Source of the DNA: Molanna angustata
Taxonomy: Eukaryota; Arthropoda; Insecta; Trichoptera; Molannidae
Length of the DNA: 64,000 bases
Direction: 5' to 3'
NCBI GenBank assembly: GCA_963576475.1
Contig: OY754965.1
Span: 2,763,831-2,827,830, forward strand
Positions 49,146-59,011 of this stretch are shown here, piece after piece (within the stretch, counting starts at the first letter, position 1; every line of letters starts with the position of its first letter). A program made the translations under genes and the position numbers. Below the pieces are notes generated by a model. That model saw only the letters and a list, made by a program, of their open reading frames with translations, made no database searches and was not told where the DNA came from.

Positions 49146-50828
49146 CTAGGAGGACAGGACAGAGGGATATTGGTTGCGCATCACCTTCAGAACATCATAT
49201 CTAAATCTGTAATATTTTGCGTTGAATATGTCTATCTCAGCTGAGAATGTATTGTTATATTGGCTGCATATGCGTGTAATTGTTGAATTTTTCCTGATAT
49301 TTGTTCTACTTGTTGGAATATGAAGTAATTGAGGTCTACGAACTATTCTACCTGGAACATGGATACCTACTAGGTTGACAAGTACAGGCGAGTCTATGGC
49401 ATTGTTCAAAATTTTATGCAGCAGCGATTGGTCGTGTAAGACTCTCCTACATTCAAGCGTATCAAAATTATGATATTTAAGTGACTGGTGATATGTATTG
49501 AAGTTAAGGTGAAATTTATGATTTATATAGTTTATGAATTTTTGCTGTACTTTCTCGATTCTTGTGATGTGTACTGCGTAAAAAGGAGACCAAATTTGAG
49601 TACAGAATTCTAGCTGAGGGCGTATGTATGTAGTGTATAAAGTGTATAAGGTTTTAATGTTACTGAATGGACGGCATGTGCGAATAATAAATCCTAACAT
49701 CTTATTTGCCTTACTTATGATATTATCAATATTGTTTATGTAATTTAATTTAGAGTCAAGTATCACACCTAGGTCTCTTATATAATTGACTTCCTTTATA
49801 TCAGAGTTGTTAAAGGTATATGTGAAATTTATTTTGTTTTTATTGAGAGTAAATGTTATTTTGTTACATTTCGATATATTAAGTATTAGTTTATTTAATG
49901 CACAGTAAGTGTATAGCCTGTCAAGGTCCTCTTGTAGTTTAATACAATCGGCCAATGAGTTAATTGCAAGGTAAATTTTCATGTCATCGGCAAATGCAAG
50001 ATATAATGAATGATTAAAACATTTGTAAATGTCATAAGTATAGATATTGAATAGAAGCGGACCTAGGTGTGAACCTTGAGGAACGCCCGAAGGAGGAATA
50101 AAGAAGCTGGATTTAAATCCCTCGACCATCACTGACTGCATTCTGTTCCGAACATATGACACAAACCACCTGTATAAGTCTCCATGTATACCTAGGTTAA
50201 GTAATTTCGATATAAGTATATCGTGGTTTACCTTGTCAAATGCCTTTGCATAATCGGTGTATATCACATCCACTTGGCATCTTTTATCCATGTTGCTTGT
50301 GACGTATTCGGTAAGGGTAGTTAGATTTGAAAGGACAGAGCGACGGCGTAGGAATCCGTGTTGATGATTTTGAATGTTTAGTTTGATAATGTGATAGATT
50401 TGGTCGTAAACAATTTTCTCAAACACTTTACTAAACACCGGTAGAATCGATATCGGACGATAGTTTTGTACATCATTTTTTGAACCGGATTTGTGAATTG
50501 GTATGATAAGAGCTTCTTTGAATTTTTTAGGAAATATTCCTTCTGAAATTGATCTGTTAAATAATATGTTCAGTGGGATAGAGAGTGTATCTGCGCATTG
50601 TTTTATGAAAATTGGTGGTATGTTATCGCTACCTGCCCCTTTTTTGATATCCAGTTCACGTAAATATTTTGAAACTAAAGAATTTGTAATAATGACACTA
50701 CCTAACCCCTCAGAAAAAGAATCAGATGTGTTGTCAGTGGCGATTGGTGGAATGGAGTTATAGTAATCGTAAGTTGTTTGAAAATGTTCGCTAAATAGTT
50801 TACTAATGTCTTCACCACCAGTACATGA
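49146..50828 (-). CDS. LINE ORF2, reverse-transcriptase part (frame after the shift)
   Basis: Open without stops for about 560 codons. Order: SEGLGSVIITNSLVSKYLRE, KKGAGSDNIPPIFIKQCADT, NYRPISILPVFSKVFEKIVY, IYTDYAKAFDKVNHDILISK, PPSGVPQGSHLGPLLFNIYT, YLAFADDMKIYLAI (catalytic FADD), then LGVILDSKLNY and the post-RT region to IRPQLEFCTQIWSPF and VLSS. This copies element RNA into DNA at the nicked target. No RNase H domain is evident. Relative to the endonuclease frame it is shifted by one base. Confidence 0.92.
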   Translation of the reverse strand, partial: SCTGGEDISKLFSEHFQTTYDYYNSIPPIATDNTSDSFSEGLGSVIITNSLVSKYLRELDIKKGAGSDNIPPIFIKQCADTLSIPLNILFNRSISEGIFPKKFKEALIIPIHKSGSKNDVQNYRPISILPVFSKVFEKIVYDQIYHIIKLNIQNHQHGFLRRRSVLSNLTTLTEYVTSNMDKRCQVDVIYTDYAKAFDKVNHDILISKLLNLGIHGDLYRWFVSYVRNRMQSVMVEGFKSSFFIPPSGVPQGSHLGPLLFNIYTYDIYKCFNHSLYLAFADDMKIYLAINSLADCIKLQEDLDRLYTYCALNKLILNISKCNKITFTLNKNKINFTYTFNNSDIKEVNYIRDLGVILDSKLNYINNIDNIISKANKMLGFIIRTCRPFSNIKTLYTLYTTYIRPQLEFCTQIWSPFYAVHITRIEKVQQKFINYINHKFHLNFNTYHQSLKYHNFDTLECRRVLHDQSLLHKILNNAIDSPVLVNLVGIHVPGRIVRRPQLLHIPTSRTNIRKNSTITRICSQYNNTFSAEIDIFNAKYYRFRYDVLKVMRNQYPSVLSS

Positions 50829-52038
50829 TTTTTTTTAAGTACATCGTTTGAGGTATATCAGAATTTTTTTTTAAATTTTTTGTAAAAGACCAAAGTTTTT
50901 TACTATTTTTTTGGATGTTATTTTCGACAGAATAGATATATTGTTTGTAACATTCACGTTGTATTGTCTTTTGTCTTGTACGTAATATTGAAAATTCAGC
51001 ATAGTCCATGTAATTACCGTGTTTTTTCCACTTTCTGTGCATTTTATGTTTTTCTTTTATTATTTTTATGAGAGGAAGAGAATACCATGAAGGATATTTC
51101 TTATTTCCTATTGGTATTGTTGGTACGAAATCCAAGATTGTTTTACATAATATTGTATAAAAATGATCGGTGGCGAAGTCTATACTATCAATATCATTCA
51201 ACAATGACCAATCTATTGTGGATAAATGATTGTTTATAACTGAGTAGTCCGCTTTGTGAAAAAGCTTAATTTTGTTAGGTGGTGCGGCAATGGTTGTGAC
51301 AGGTTTAAGGTGAACATTAATTGAGATAGCAGGATGATGTAGATCCTCTCTCACCAGTGGACTGTGAGCCCGGGACACATCACATACAATATTACTCAAA
51401 ATTAGATCCAAAATTCTATTGTTCGTATTAAATATACTATTATATTGGTGAAGCTCAGTATATGAAATAGTGTCAACAAAACAAGAATTATTAAGTGGTG
51501 TATTAACTGGTGTGAGAAAGATGTCATTCGATTGCCTACTCCACTTAATATTAGGCATGTTAAAATCTCCCATTACTATTATGACGTCATCGGGGTGTTG
51601 ATCGCGCACACGAGATAACAAGTTAAGAAATGAGTTAATAGCAGTGTCATACTCACGTCCTTGGGGCAGATATACGCAAGCAACATGAATGATGCGATTG
51701 GATGTGGCATTAGATGAGGGAATGGTTACCCAAATGCATTCGGCGTCACAGAAAAGGTCTTCTCTGGTATATGCTTGTAAATTTCTGCAAGATAATATCA
51801 TGACGCCACCACCACGGGGATGATGGCTATGTGTTTGAGAAGAAGAGGTGATAACCCTATCGCGTCTGAATACGTTATAAAGAGTTGTAGGCGCTATTTC
51901 TGAATCTGAAATGCAATCAATTAACCAAGTTTCAGTAATACCAAACAGTTGATACTCATCGTTTAATAGGATATTATTATAAAATAAATTTGTCTTTGTA
52001 CGAAGACCTCTGCAATTTTGATAGAATAATGAAATCAT
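50812..52038 (-). CDS. LINE ORF2, apurinic-type endonuclease part
   Basis: 408 codons from ATG. MISLFYQNCRGLRTKTN (metal-binding Asn8), GITETWLI (Glu36), RDRVITSSS, PRGGGVMIL, IIVMGDFNMPNIKW (Asp/Asn of GDFN), LDLILSN and LHHPAISI (His pair) are the ordered motifs of LINE AP-like endonucleases, which nick the target. The frame ends at TGA (50812-50814) right after a run of eight A (50829-50836, minus strand). With seven A it would continue into the reverse transcriptase. Confidence 0.92.
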   Translation of the reverse strand: MISLFYQNCRGLRTKTNLFYNNILLNDEYQLFGITETWLIDCISDSEIAPTTLYNVFRRDRVITSSSQTHSHHPRGGGVMILSCRNLQAYTREDLFCDAECIWVTIPSSNATSNRIIHVACVYLPQGREYDTAINSFLNLLSRVRDQHPDDVIIVMGDFNMPNIKWSRQSNDIFLTPVNTPLNNSCFVDTISYTELHQYNSIFNTNNRILDLILSNIVCDVSRAHSPLVREDLHHPAISINVHLKPVTTIAAPPNKIKLFHKADYSVINNHLSTIDWSLLNDIDSIDFATDHFYTILCKTILDFVPTIPIGNKKYPSWYSLPLIKIIKEKHKMHRKWKKHGNYMDYAEFSILRTRQKTIQRECYKQYIYSVENNIQKNSKKLWSFTKNLKKNSDIPQTMYLKKIMYWW

Positions 52039-52828
52039 GATGATTTATTAATGAATGTTAACTACCTAATGAAATTTATTTGTGGATTTATGTTAATATA
52101 TTATATATAAAAACCAAATGTGCATGCACTCGCTCGCACACACACATTTAAATAATATAGGGAAGTTCAGTGATAGAGTTAATGTAAACAAAGTAAATAA
52201 CGAATGTCCACGCATATGAGGACTCTGAGCATGAATAGTTAGCAAAACATAATTTAGTACTATATGTTTCATGTTTGCAGATGTCAATTTTATAAATTTA
52301 ATATGGGATAAATGACATTTAAAATATGAGCATTCAAATTCAGTATACATAATATGTTAACGATTTTTGACTTACCAGTAGTACTTAGAAAAAAAAATAA
52401 TAATCAGGTTGTGTACACTATGATACGAATATTCACTAACTGCGTTGTTAAAGAAATATATATAGTAAATTTGTGTATTCATTATTAAGTAGAAGTTTCA
52501 GATAGTTGTTTGAATTTGACAAAATTCAATAATCCAGTGTGTACAACAAAATAATAAATTATAAAAGGTAACCATAACTGTCAGAAATGACGATAGAGTG
52601 TAACTTACTAGAGACAAACAAATCAACGCAAATATCAGATCAAGTGTAAAAATATTATTTTATATAAATTTGCCGAACATATTCCGGAGGTGATACGCGA
52701 AGTGTAATTATAATAGGAAAGGGGGTCGAGAGAAGAAAGATAATGGTAGGAAACGGGATTATGAAAAGAATGATGAAAGAACATTTGAAAACAATGATGT
52801 GGTGGAATTTTTAGAATGGGTAAAAAAG

Positions 52829-53821
52829 TTAAACTATTTTTTGAAGGTCTGTAGTCTTCGTGATGGCGATGCGGGGGGACTTGTCGTTCTTCCTTACAAA
52901 TATTTTTCCATTCCGCACCCAGGTGTATGTAAACCCCATTGAGTTTGCTTGGTTCTTGGTTTTATTCAATAGTTCCTTTGTATGGGTGGTAAGATGTTCG
53001 TTTATATATATTGGTTTTGGTTCGTTTGAAGGTTGGAAGTCTGATGTTGTAAGTTTTATTTTTCTTTTTGCGGCTAGTAAATCAAATTTTAACTGTCGTT
53101 TTTTGAATTTTGCTATTATTGGTTTAGGAAGTTCAGAAGTTGTATCATTAGGCCTTATTCTTGTGGCAAATTCTAAGTCATCTTCTTCTATCGACACTCC
53201 CATAAGATTGCCGATTTTTTTAATGATTTGGGCGACGTTTTCATTTTTTTGCTGAGGTATTCCAAGTATTTGTATGTTTTGAATTCTGTCCCACTGATCA
53301 CGAGAGTTAGTTTTATTTTCCAGTTCATCATTTTTTTCCTCTAATTTTATGATTCTGTCTGTAAGTAATTTAATATCCATAGTATGTTGGTCGGTTGATT
53401 TAAGTTTGTTATCGAAATAATCCATTTTTTTTTCAAAATCGTCAATTTTCTGCGAGCAAAAGAGAACAGTATTTTTGAAGTCTACAAAATCAGATCGTAT
53501 TTCTGAAATTTGAGTTTGTATTGCTGATAGAACAGACATAATTTGGGCGTTTGTCGGTGGGTCAGCACTAGAAATAATATCCAGATCCGCTTGTTTGAGT
53601 TCCGGAGGTGTACTGGAGCTTAGAGAATGCGGCAAATTGATTTTTCTAGATGACTTTTTACAGACATAACATTTCCAGGAATTTTTATTGATTGATGATA
53701 GTTTACGAAAGTTGGACTCGGTGTATCCCGCACATTTGAAGTCATAGTCATTTTGACATGCAATACATTTCAAAATTTCTGATGAGCTCGATCTAGCGTT
53801 GCATGCGTTGCATTCCATCAT
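52829..53821 (-). CDS. LINE ORF1 protein with PHD-like zinc finger
   Basis: 330 codons. Residues 4-54 have Cys at 4, 7, 19, 22, 30, 51 and 54 with Trp49 (SWKCYVCKK), the PHD spacing; the histidine expected three residues before Cys30 is Asp. Residues about 90-175 look like a coiled coil (KIDDFEKKMDYFDNKLKSTD, KLEEKNDELENKT). The rest (IQNIQILGIPQQKNENVAQI, LEFATRIRP, MGFTYTWVRNGKIFVRKND) fits an RRM-like and C-terminal nucleic-acid-binding region. ORF1 proteins coat element RNA. The reading frame is intact. Confidence 0.88.
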   Translation of the reverse strand: MMECNACNARSSSSEILKCIACQNDYDFKCAGYTESNFRKLSSINKNSWKCYVCKKSSRKINLPHSLSSSTPPELKQADLDIISSADPPTNAQIMSVLSAIQTQISEIRSDFVDFKNTVLFCSQKIDDFEKKMDYFDNKLKSTDQHTMDIKLLTDRIIKLEEKNDELENKTNSRDQWDRIQNIQILGIPQQKNENVAQIIKKIGNLMGVSIEEDDLEFATRIRPNDTTSELPKPIIAKFKKRQLKFDLLAAKRKIKLTTSDFQPSNEPKPIYINEHLTTHTKELLNKTKNQANSMGFTYTWVRNGKIFVRKNDKSPRIAITKTTDLQKIV

Positions 53822-54193
53822 TAGTTATGAAATTTTTTTAAAATTATTGTATGAATTAAGTAAATTGAGTAGGTAGTCACTTGATTTCAAGCTTGCTTTG
53901 ATATGGCGCTTGTGGGTAACAGGTTAGATTCACAGCTATGCACCAGTAGATGTTTAATAAAGTTACAACAATACTAATACACCCACCAACTCAAAAATCT
54001 AGTTGCAATGTACTCGAAATTCCTAAAATATTTCAGCAATAATCACCTCTATATTTTAAATAATAACCGGAAAGACAATTAACCACCTTTAAAGCAATTT
54101 AAATGCAAAAAAAACAATTACACTTGCACAAATATGATTAAAAACTGACAGAGCGAGAATTCGGCTTGTCAACTGTTAAACTGACAGGTAAGA

Positions 54194-54369
54194 ATCTTCC
54201 TCCATACTATCCTATCTTGACATACATACCTACATATGTTGTATAGAAAACAAAATATCTGAAAATATTCAATAATTTGTATCTATGGGTTTATAGTTTG
54301 GTACATATTCTTCAACTATACATACTATCGCTATCGACAGTTGGATCTCATGTGTTACATGCAACTAGT
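54194..54369 (-). mobile_element. Hairpin-ended interspersed repeat, copy F, part 2
   Basis: Continues copy F after the LINE: CCTCCATACTATCCTATCTT, then TATCGCTATCGACAGTTGGA and the end TACATGCAACTAGT. Copy C (16105-16135) shows the uninterrupted sequence across the LINE insertion point. Confidence 0.9.
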
Positions 54370-54601
54370 AATATCTACAATGGTGTTCACATGGGTATAA
54401 TTAAATTATTCATTATATTTTCCATATTCCTATTTTAAAATGTGAAACATATGAGAATAACCACGACAAACGTCAAAATTAAAATGGCAGCTGGCGGCTC
54501 TGCGCATGCGCGGATGCGAAATTTTGACGTTGTCAGAGTAATAGTCTATTACAACTACCCAGTAGTTATTTTATTTTATTTTTATTTATTTTTAGAGAAT
54601 T

Positions 54602-55656
54602 ATAGAGCGTTTGGTATATCGTGAGTCGATATACCAAACGATATACTCACGATATACCAAATTGATCAAATTTATATATGACTATGCCACAATGGATGTG
54701 AAAATCGATGATAATACAAAAACAGATAAAATAAAAATCAAAAGAGGCGTTAGACAAGGAGATGCCATCTCTCCCAAGCTGTTCACTCTGGTCTTAGAAA
54801 ATATATTTAAAACACTAAATTGGGAAAACCGAGGAATAAAAATCGATGGTACATGCTTGACTCATCTCCGTTTTGCAGACGATATCGTACTTCTTAGCAA
54901 CGACCTGGAAGAACTGACTGTTATGATTTAAGATCTCCATGACGCTTCCCTGAGATTTGGGCTAGAAATGAACCACAGCAAAACCAAAATCATGAGTCCG
55001 TCCAACAGAAATATAAAACATAAATTGATGACAAAATAATTGAAACTGTTGAAGAATACATCTACCTCGGACATAAAATAAGAATGGGAAAAGAAAATCA
55101 GGTGGCAGAAGTACCCATAAGAATTGGACTTGGTTGGGCAGCCTTCGGGAAACTCAGTTATATAATGAAAAATAAGGATATCCCCATCAATTTAAAAAGA
55201 AAAATCTATGAATCATGTATATTGCCTGTGATGACATATGGTTTGGAAACAATGTCCCTGACCATAAATACTGTCCACAAATTAAAATGTGCACAACGAT
55301 CCATGGAGCGGCAAATGCTGGGCATAAGTCTGAGGGATAAAATAACCAATATAGAAATCAGACGCCGAACAAAAATCGTCGATATCATGGATCGGATCGC
55401 AAAATTGAAGTGGCAATGGGCAGGACACGTGGCCAGACAGCCAAATTCAAAATGGACTCCCAAAGTCTTAAAGTGGAGGCCATGGGAAGACAAAAGGGGT
55501 GTCGGTCGGCCACAGAAGAGATGGGCCGACGATATTGTTGCGATCGCCGGAAAGAAATGGATTGAAGCGGCACAGAATAGAGGAAAATGGAGACAAATGG
55601 AAGAGGCCTACATCCAGCAGTGGAAGGAAGGCTAGGAAGAAGAAGATAGAGCGTTT
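54602..55656 (+). mobile_element. 5'-truncated RTE LINE with 11-bp target duplication
   Basis: ATAGAGCGTTT occurs at 54602-54612 and 55646-55656. Between them lie a 46-bp snap-back (GGTATATCGTGAGT ... ACTCACGATATACC), the RTE coding part, and a GAAGAAGAAG tail. Length and duplication are those of a 5'-truncated LINE insertion. Confidence 0.92.
54659..55635 (+). pseudogene. RTE reverse transcriptase, C-terminal two-thirds, broken
   Basis: First frame: KLIKFIYDYATMDVKIDDNT, KIKRGVRQGDAISPKLFTLV and LRFADDIVLLSNDLEELTVM, then a stop at about 54930 and a frameshift near 55020. Second frame: VPIRIGLGWAAFGKLSYIMK, YESCILPVMTYGLETMSLTI, MERQMLGISLRDKITNIEIR, KLKWQWAGHVARQP and GVGRPQKRWADDI to WKEG. 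The GVRQGD-ISPKLF and FADD blocks are RTE-type RT motifs. The endonuclease is missing; at least one stop and one shift are present. Confidence 0.92.
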
Positions 55657-55759
55657 ATTAGTAAGATTTTTAAATAATTGTTGCACGGCCTTTACATGGT
55701 GTGTAACTAAAACACTGCTCAACGGGTGTGCAGTAGATTCTTATTAGTAAGACTTAATG

Positions 55760-56090
55760 TGACATATCAATAGGAAATGGGGTATCATTATGTTCAGTGT
55801 CGATTGGGTATTTAAAGACAAATGGTCTAGGGTCTCGACTTCCTCTCCACAAGCACAGGATGGGCTATCCCTCACATATATCATGTGGAGGTGGTTGCTA
55901 ATAAAGCAGTGTCCTAGTCTGATGCGATATAATATAAGGTAGCACTCGCAAATAAATGAAACAATAAAAGAGACGCGACATGGGCAACCCTATTCTTACG
56001 AATGAAGGTGTATGTTGTAGACAATGATTGCCATGATCGGAGATTGGCATTGTGTGTAAAATGTGTAACGTACTCCTCTCTATTATAGAC
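55760..56090 (-). pseudogene. LINE C-terminal fragment (RLGH / C-x-CGEE type)
   Basis: The minus strand reads RLGHCFISNHLHMIYV then SPSCACGEEVETLDHL. RxGH followed by C-x-C-G-E-E-x3-T-x2-H is the tail motif after RNase H in I/R1/Jockey-type LINEs. A second frame upstream (KNRVAHVASLLLFHLFASAT) suggests a frameshift. No reverse-transcriptase core is left. Confidence 0.65.
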
Positions 56091-56446
56091 AAGAATAATT
56101 ACCAACATAATAATATGAACTACTAAACAATGACTAAGTAGGTAGGTATGGTAGGTAGAGTTGTCTGGCTAGCATTATAACAACTTAGCCTCCAAAGAAT
56201 CCAAGGTCACTCGCGAAAATAAACAATGGATTTACAAACCTAACAGTTTTGACAGCCAACACACATACACACACACATATTATAATGCTAACAACAATTT
56301 GCAACCAACCGTTAAACGATTATATTGAGCCATACTGTTGTTAATCATACTTTCGTCACACGCCCGCACTCCTTATGTTGTATTTCAATGTAACCGACAG
56401 ATTTCAAAATATTTCATTGCAAGGTGTAGACGAGAAATAAACGAAG

Positions 56447-56625
56447 AAAGCCAGACGAAGAAAATATGCAAATCTGAAACGAATGAAACTTGAAGTCCGG
56501 GTCGTTCAAGATAAGGACGGTACGACTATAATGTTAGTGGCATTTTGAAAGAGGGGCAATCTAAGAAGTTTGAACAAAAGACAAACATGTACGAGACGAT
56601 GGATATGGAGAACGCGATACCACTT
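56447..56625 (+). pseudogene. RTE-like LINE scrap
   Basis: GCCAGACGAAGAAAATATGC, TAAGAAGTTTGAACAAAAGA and CAAACATGTACGAGACGATG align with the coding DNA of the fragment at 4321-4925 (segments LTKKIYK and RSVSNRRTCMRR), with deletions. Confidence 0.55.
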
Positions 56626-57190
56626 CCACGCCGGTGGCGTTATAGAACCCATTGGTCCTGTTCACCCCCGGACGCAGCCGCAACGTCGGACACCACAAAA
56701 TATCCACTATCCATCGGGTTCAACCACTGCCCCCGAGAATCCAACCTCAAACGGCGGGGCAACCGCTCAAGATCGGCAGCAGGGGCAAGCCCCTAGGCAC
56801 ACCGATCGAACGGAAGGGCTTGTCCCCGCACCCCTCGGTCCTCGTGTTGGCGTCCGAAGGCTTGGCGGGCTAACACCGGGGGCATCCGACGCAATCATCA
56901 CCTGTCAGATTTGACGTCACAATTGTCAACACAGGATGTCTGACCCGACGTCTGCGCCGGCGGTGTGCCCGAACCAAACAACATTCGCCACAGTTGACGA
57001 GTCACTGCCGAGCGAGATAAAGGCGTTCGTTCTGCTCTTCTCTAAGTACAGAATTGACGAGGGCACAACAGCGTCGGCCGCCCACCCCCGATGGATAGAA
57101 AAATTTGGTTTTCGGTTTTCTCTGCCCACCTCGTCAAGGATATGGCGTGACGGAATGTATGTCAGTTTAGAATTGAAAGTCAGCTGAGGA
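56626..57190. other. GC-rich block, unclassified (possible LINE 5' region)
   Basis: Markedly GC-rich against the rest of the window, open on both strands. Plus: MSDPTSAPAVCPNQTTFATV from 56936; minus: SRHILDEVGRENRKPNFSIH from 57195. Neither product is recognisable. The proline- and glycine-rich composition resembles the 5' region of some insect LINEs. The boundaries are abrupt. Confidence 0.35.
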
Positions 57191-57429
57191 GTCAATTCAA
57201 ATGCTTATGCTGACGTCTGTAATGTGGATACTAACGAAGAACTCCTTAGTAAACTTAAACGATTGTAAAATGTAAGTATACGCTTTATTTACAATCTTAT
57301 AAAACATAAACATGTTTCCACTTACCAAATCTTCTTCTATGGCCTAAGGTACGTCAATGACGTGACATTTATTAACTATCACTACTGTATAATACAATTA
57401 ATAAAACTAATTCACCACATCTTTAAAAA

Positions 57430-57835
57430 ATGTTGTTTTCTTGTCAAATCACGGCTTGCCTCTTACTTAGATCTGCTGATCGCATCGCACATGCTATTTT
57501 CATTCATTTCAATGAATTAATCAGTTCCTCTTCTGAATTACAATCAGCAAGACTATGGAAACCATTATCTGATGATATTACGACGTCTCAATTGATTCAA
57601 CTTTTTAAAAAAGACTAAAGCTGTAATGCCTGTCTAATCTTAATTGACACTCCTCCATCCTCTCTCATACTCCACAATCTCTATATCCTTCCTTTCTTTG
57701 TTGCTGTGAAGGCTCTTGTATACCCAACACCTTGTATGAAACACTGGTTGGTTGGAGGAAATTGCCAAACGGCAATAAACTCAACACTTGCGGAAGGTGC
57801 AAGGAAGTTTATTATTATTATTATACCCTGGGTAT
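57430..57835 (+). pseudogene. Jockey/L2-group LINE, 3' end with palindromic tail
   Basis: The frame reads IAHAIFIHFNELISSSSELQ then SARLWKPLSDDITTSQLIQL and FKKD stop, like the C-terminus at 47046-47830 (ARLWNGLSDEVTSSQ). About 130 bp later the tail GGTTGGTTGGAGGAAATTGC, CAAACGGCAATAAA follows, then (TTA)n. This tail is shared with family-2 SINEs. Confidence 0.7.
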
Positions 57836-57904
57836 ACGGATATAATATTTCTTCACGAAAAAATGTTTTATGTCACATAAAAAGGTAAAATTTAGAAGTT
57901 TTCT

Positions 57905-58086
57905 TTATAAAATTTTGTAAATATGTATATCTAATACCGCTTAAACCCCATTAGATTTTGAAGGATATCTGAATAGTGCATCTCATTTTTTTAACTGTCA
58001 AATATTTCAAAGTGACCCCAAGCTCAGGAAACTTGAATTTTGAAATTTTTAATTTCAAATTGGTAAAAAGGCATATCACTTTCAAA
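57905..58086 (-). repeat. Dispersed repeat, inverted partner of 43490-43665
   Basis: TTAGATTTTGAAGGATATCT, TTAACTGTCAAATATTTCAA and AGTGACCCCAAGCTCAGGAA are the complement of the 43.5-kb copy with about 10-15 percent differences by eye. Confidence 0.75.
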
Positions 58087-58149
58087 AAAAAAAAAATGTA
58101 GACACATTTGACATATTCTAAGGATAACGTCTTTCCGATTTCTTGCAAA

Positions 58150-59005
58150 TTAGTAGGGCGCTAAGCTCGTCGCGATGGGATGCGTGGTAAATTAAAGATC
58201 CAGAGGTCGCTGGCCGACCTGAAGACCACACATAAGAAGACCAACTCCTACTGTGGCACAAACCACCCCAATGTCATACTGATATTGTACAATATAGACT
58301 CGATTCAAAGCTAATCATAATCCCATTATATGCGACTAAATGACTGGAGTTTAAATTCGATTAAGTATATTATACCTAATATTTGCCGCCAGAGTAATAA
58401 TAATTGACTTCGTCGTTTGAATTGGATTACAATTGACAGTTTTGCACAAAAACTAATCACAATTTAAAACTTGATAAGAGATAATTCATACAATTGAATC
58501 ATCAGTTTCCACCAATTTCCATCACGTGTGCATCATAACTTGCCCATTGTAAGATAAGAATCTTTAAAAGGTTAAATTGTATTTTTTGAAAATCTTTTCC
58601 TCAACACCCTCACATGTCTTTGAAATAAGAACAGTTTATTTTAATATGTTTATTCTATTGTTTGAGTTTTTTTGAAATCTGAATTAATTTATTAATATTC
58701 TTGTAAAATTAATTTTAAAAAAACCCTTTTCCTATTGTAAGTAACTAAAAAACTACAGTGCATAAAGTAGATTTTTACTTCAATCGAAAGAGAATATGAA
58801 AATCTACCGGCTGAGTTTTACTATTTTAATATTTTATTTACTATTCTTGCTATTCTCAAATCTGGTGATGTACAGTATTTTTTCGTGTTTGATACATTAA
58901 AAGGTAATTTAGTTTGCATATTTTATTTAAAAAAAACGATACCGACCTTGCTAAAAGACCGTGCTAAGAGTGGATTAAAATTTCTTTATAGCAATATACC
59001 AATGT
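58150..59005. other. No recognised feature
   Basis: 58155-58270 is less AT-rich (GGGCGCTAAGCTCGTCGCGA) and could be a SINE relic, but clear A and B boxes are not visible. The rest is AT-rich. Confidence 0.35.
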
Positions 59006-59011
59006 AAAAAA

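Larger units (their letters stand above)
48856..54193 (-). mobile_element. Nearly full-length two-ORF LINE (Jockey/CR1 group)
   Basis: 5.3-kb minus-strand element with ORF1 (PHD-like finger, coiled coil), ORF2 (endonuclease and reverse transcriptase) and a 3' tail of ATAAATAAATAAA repeats. AAGAT (ATCTT on the plus strand) flanks it at 48851-48855 and 54194-54198, a 5-bp target duplication inside copy F of the hairpin repeat. A 790-bp gap separates the two ORFs. The 5' end CTTACCTGTCAGTTTAACAG keeps an untranslated leader of about 370 bp, so it is probably full length. The only clear lesion is a one-base shift in ORF2. Confidence 0.93.

Noticed and set aside
50503..50763. Plus-strand frame of 86 codons
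   Set aside because: Antisense of the LINE reverse-transcriptase frame, which is open through the region.
52860..53255. Plus-strand frame of 131 codons
   Set aside because: Antisense shadow of LINE ORF1.
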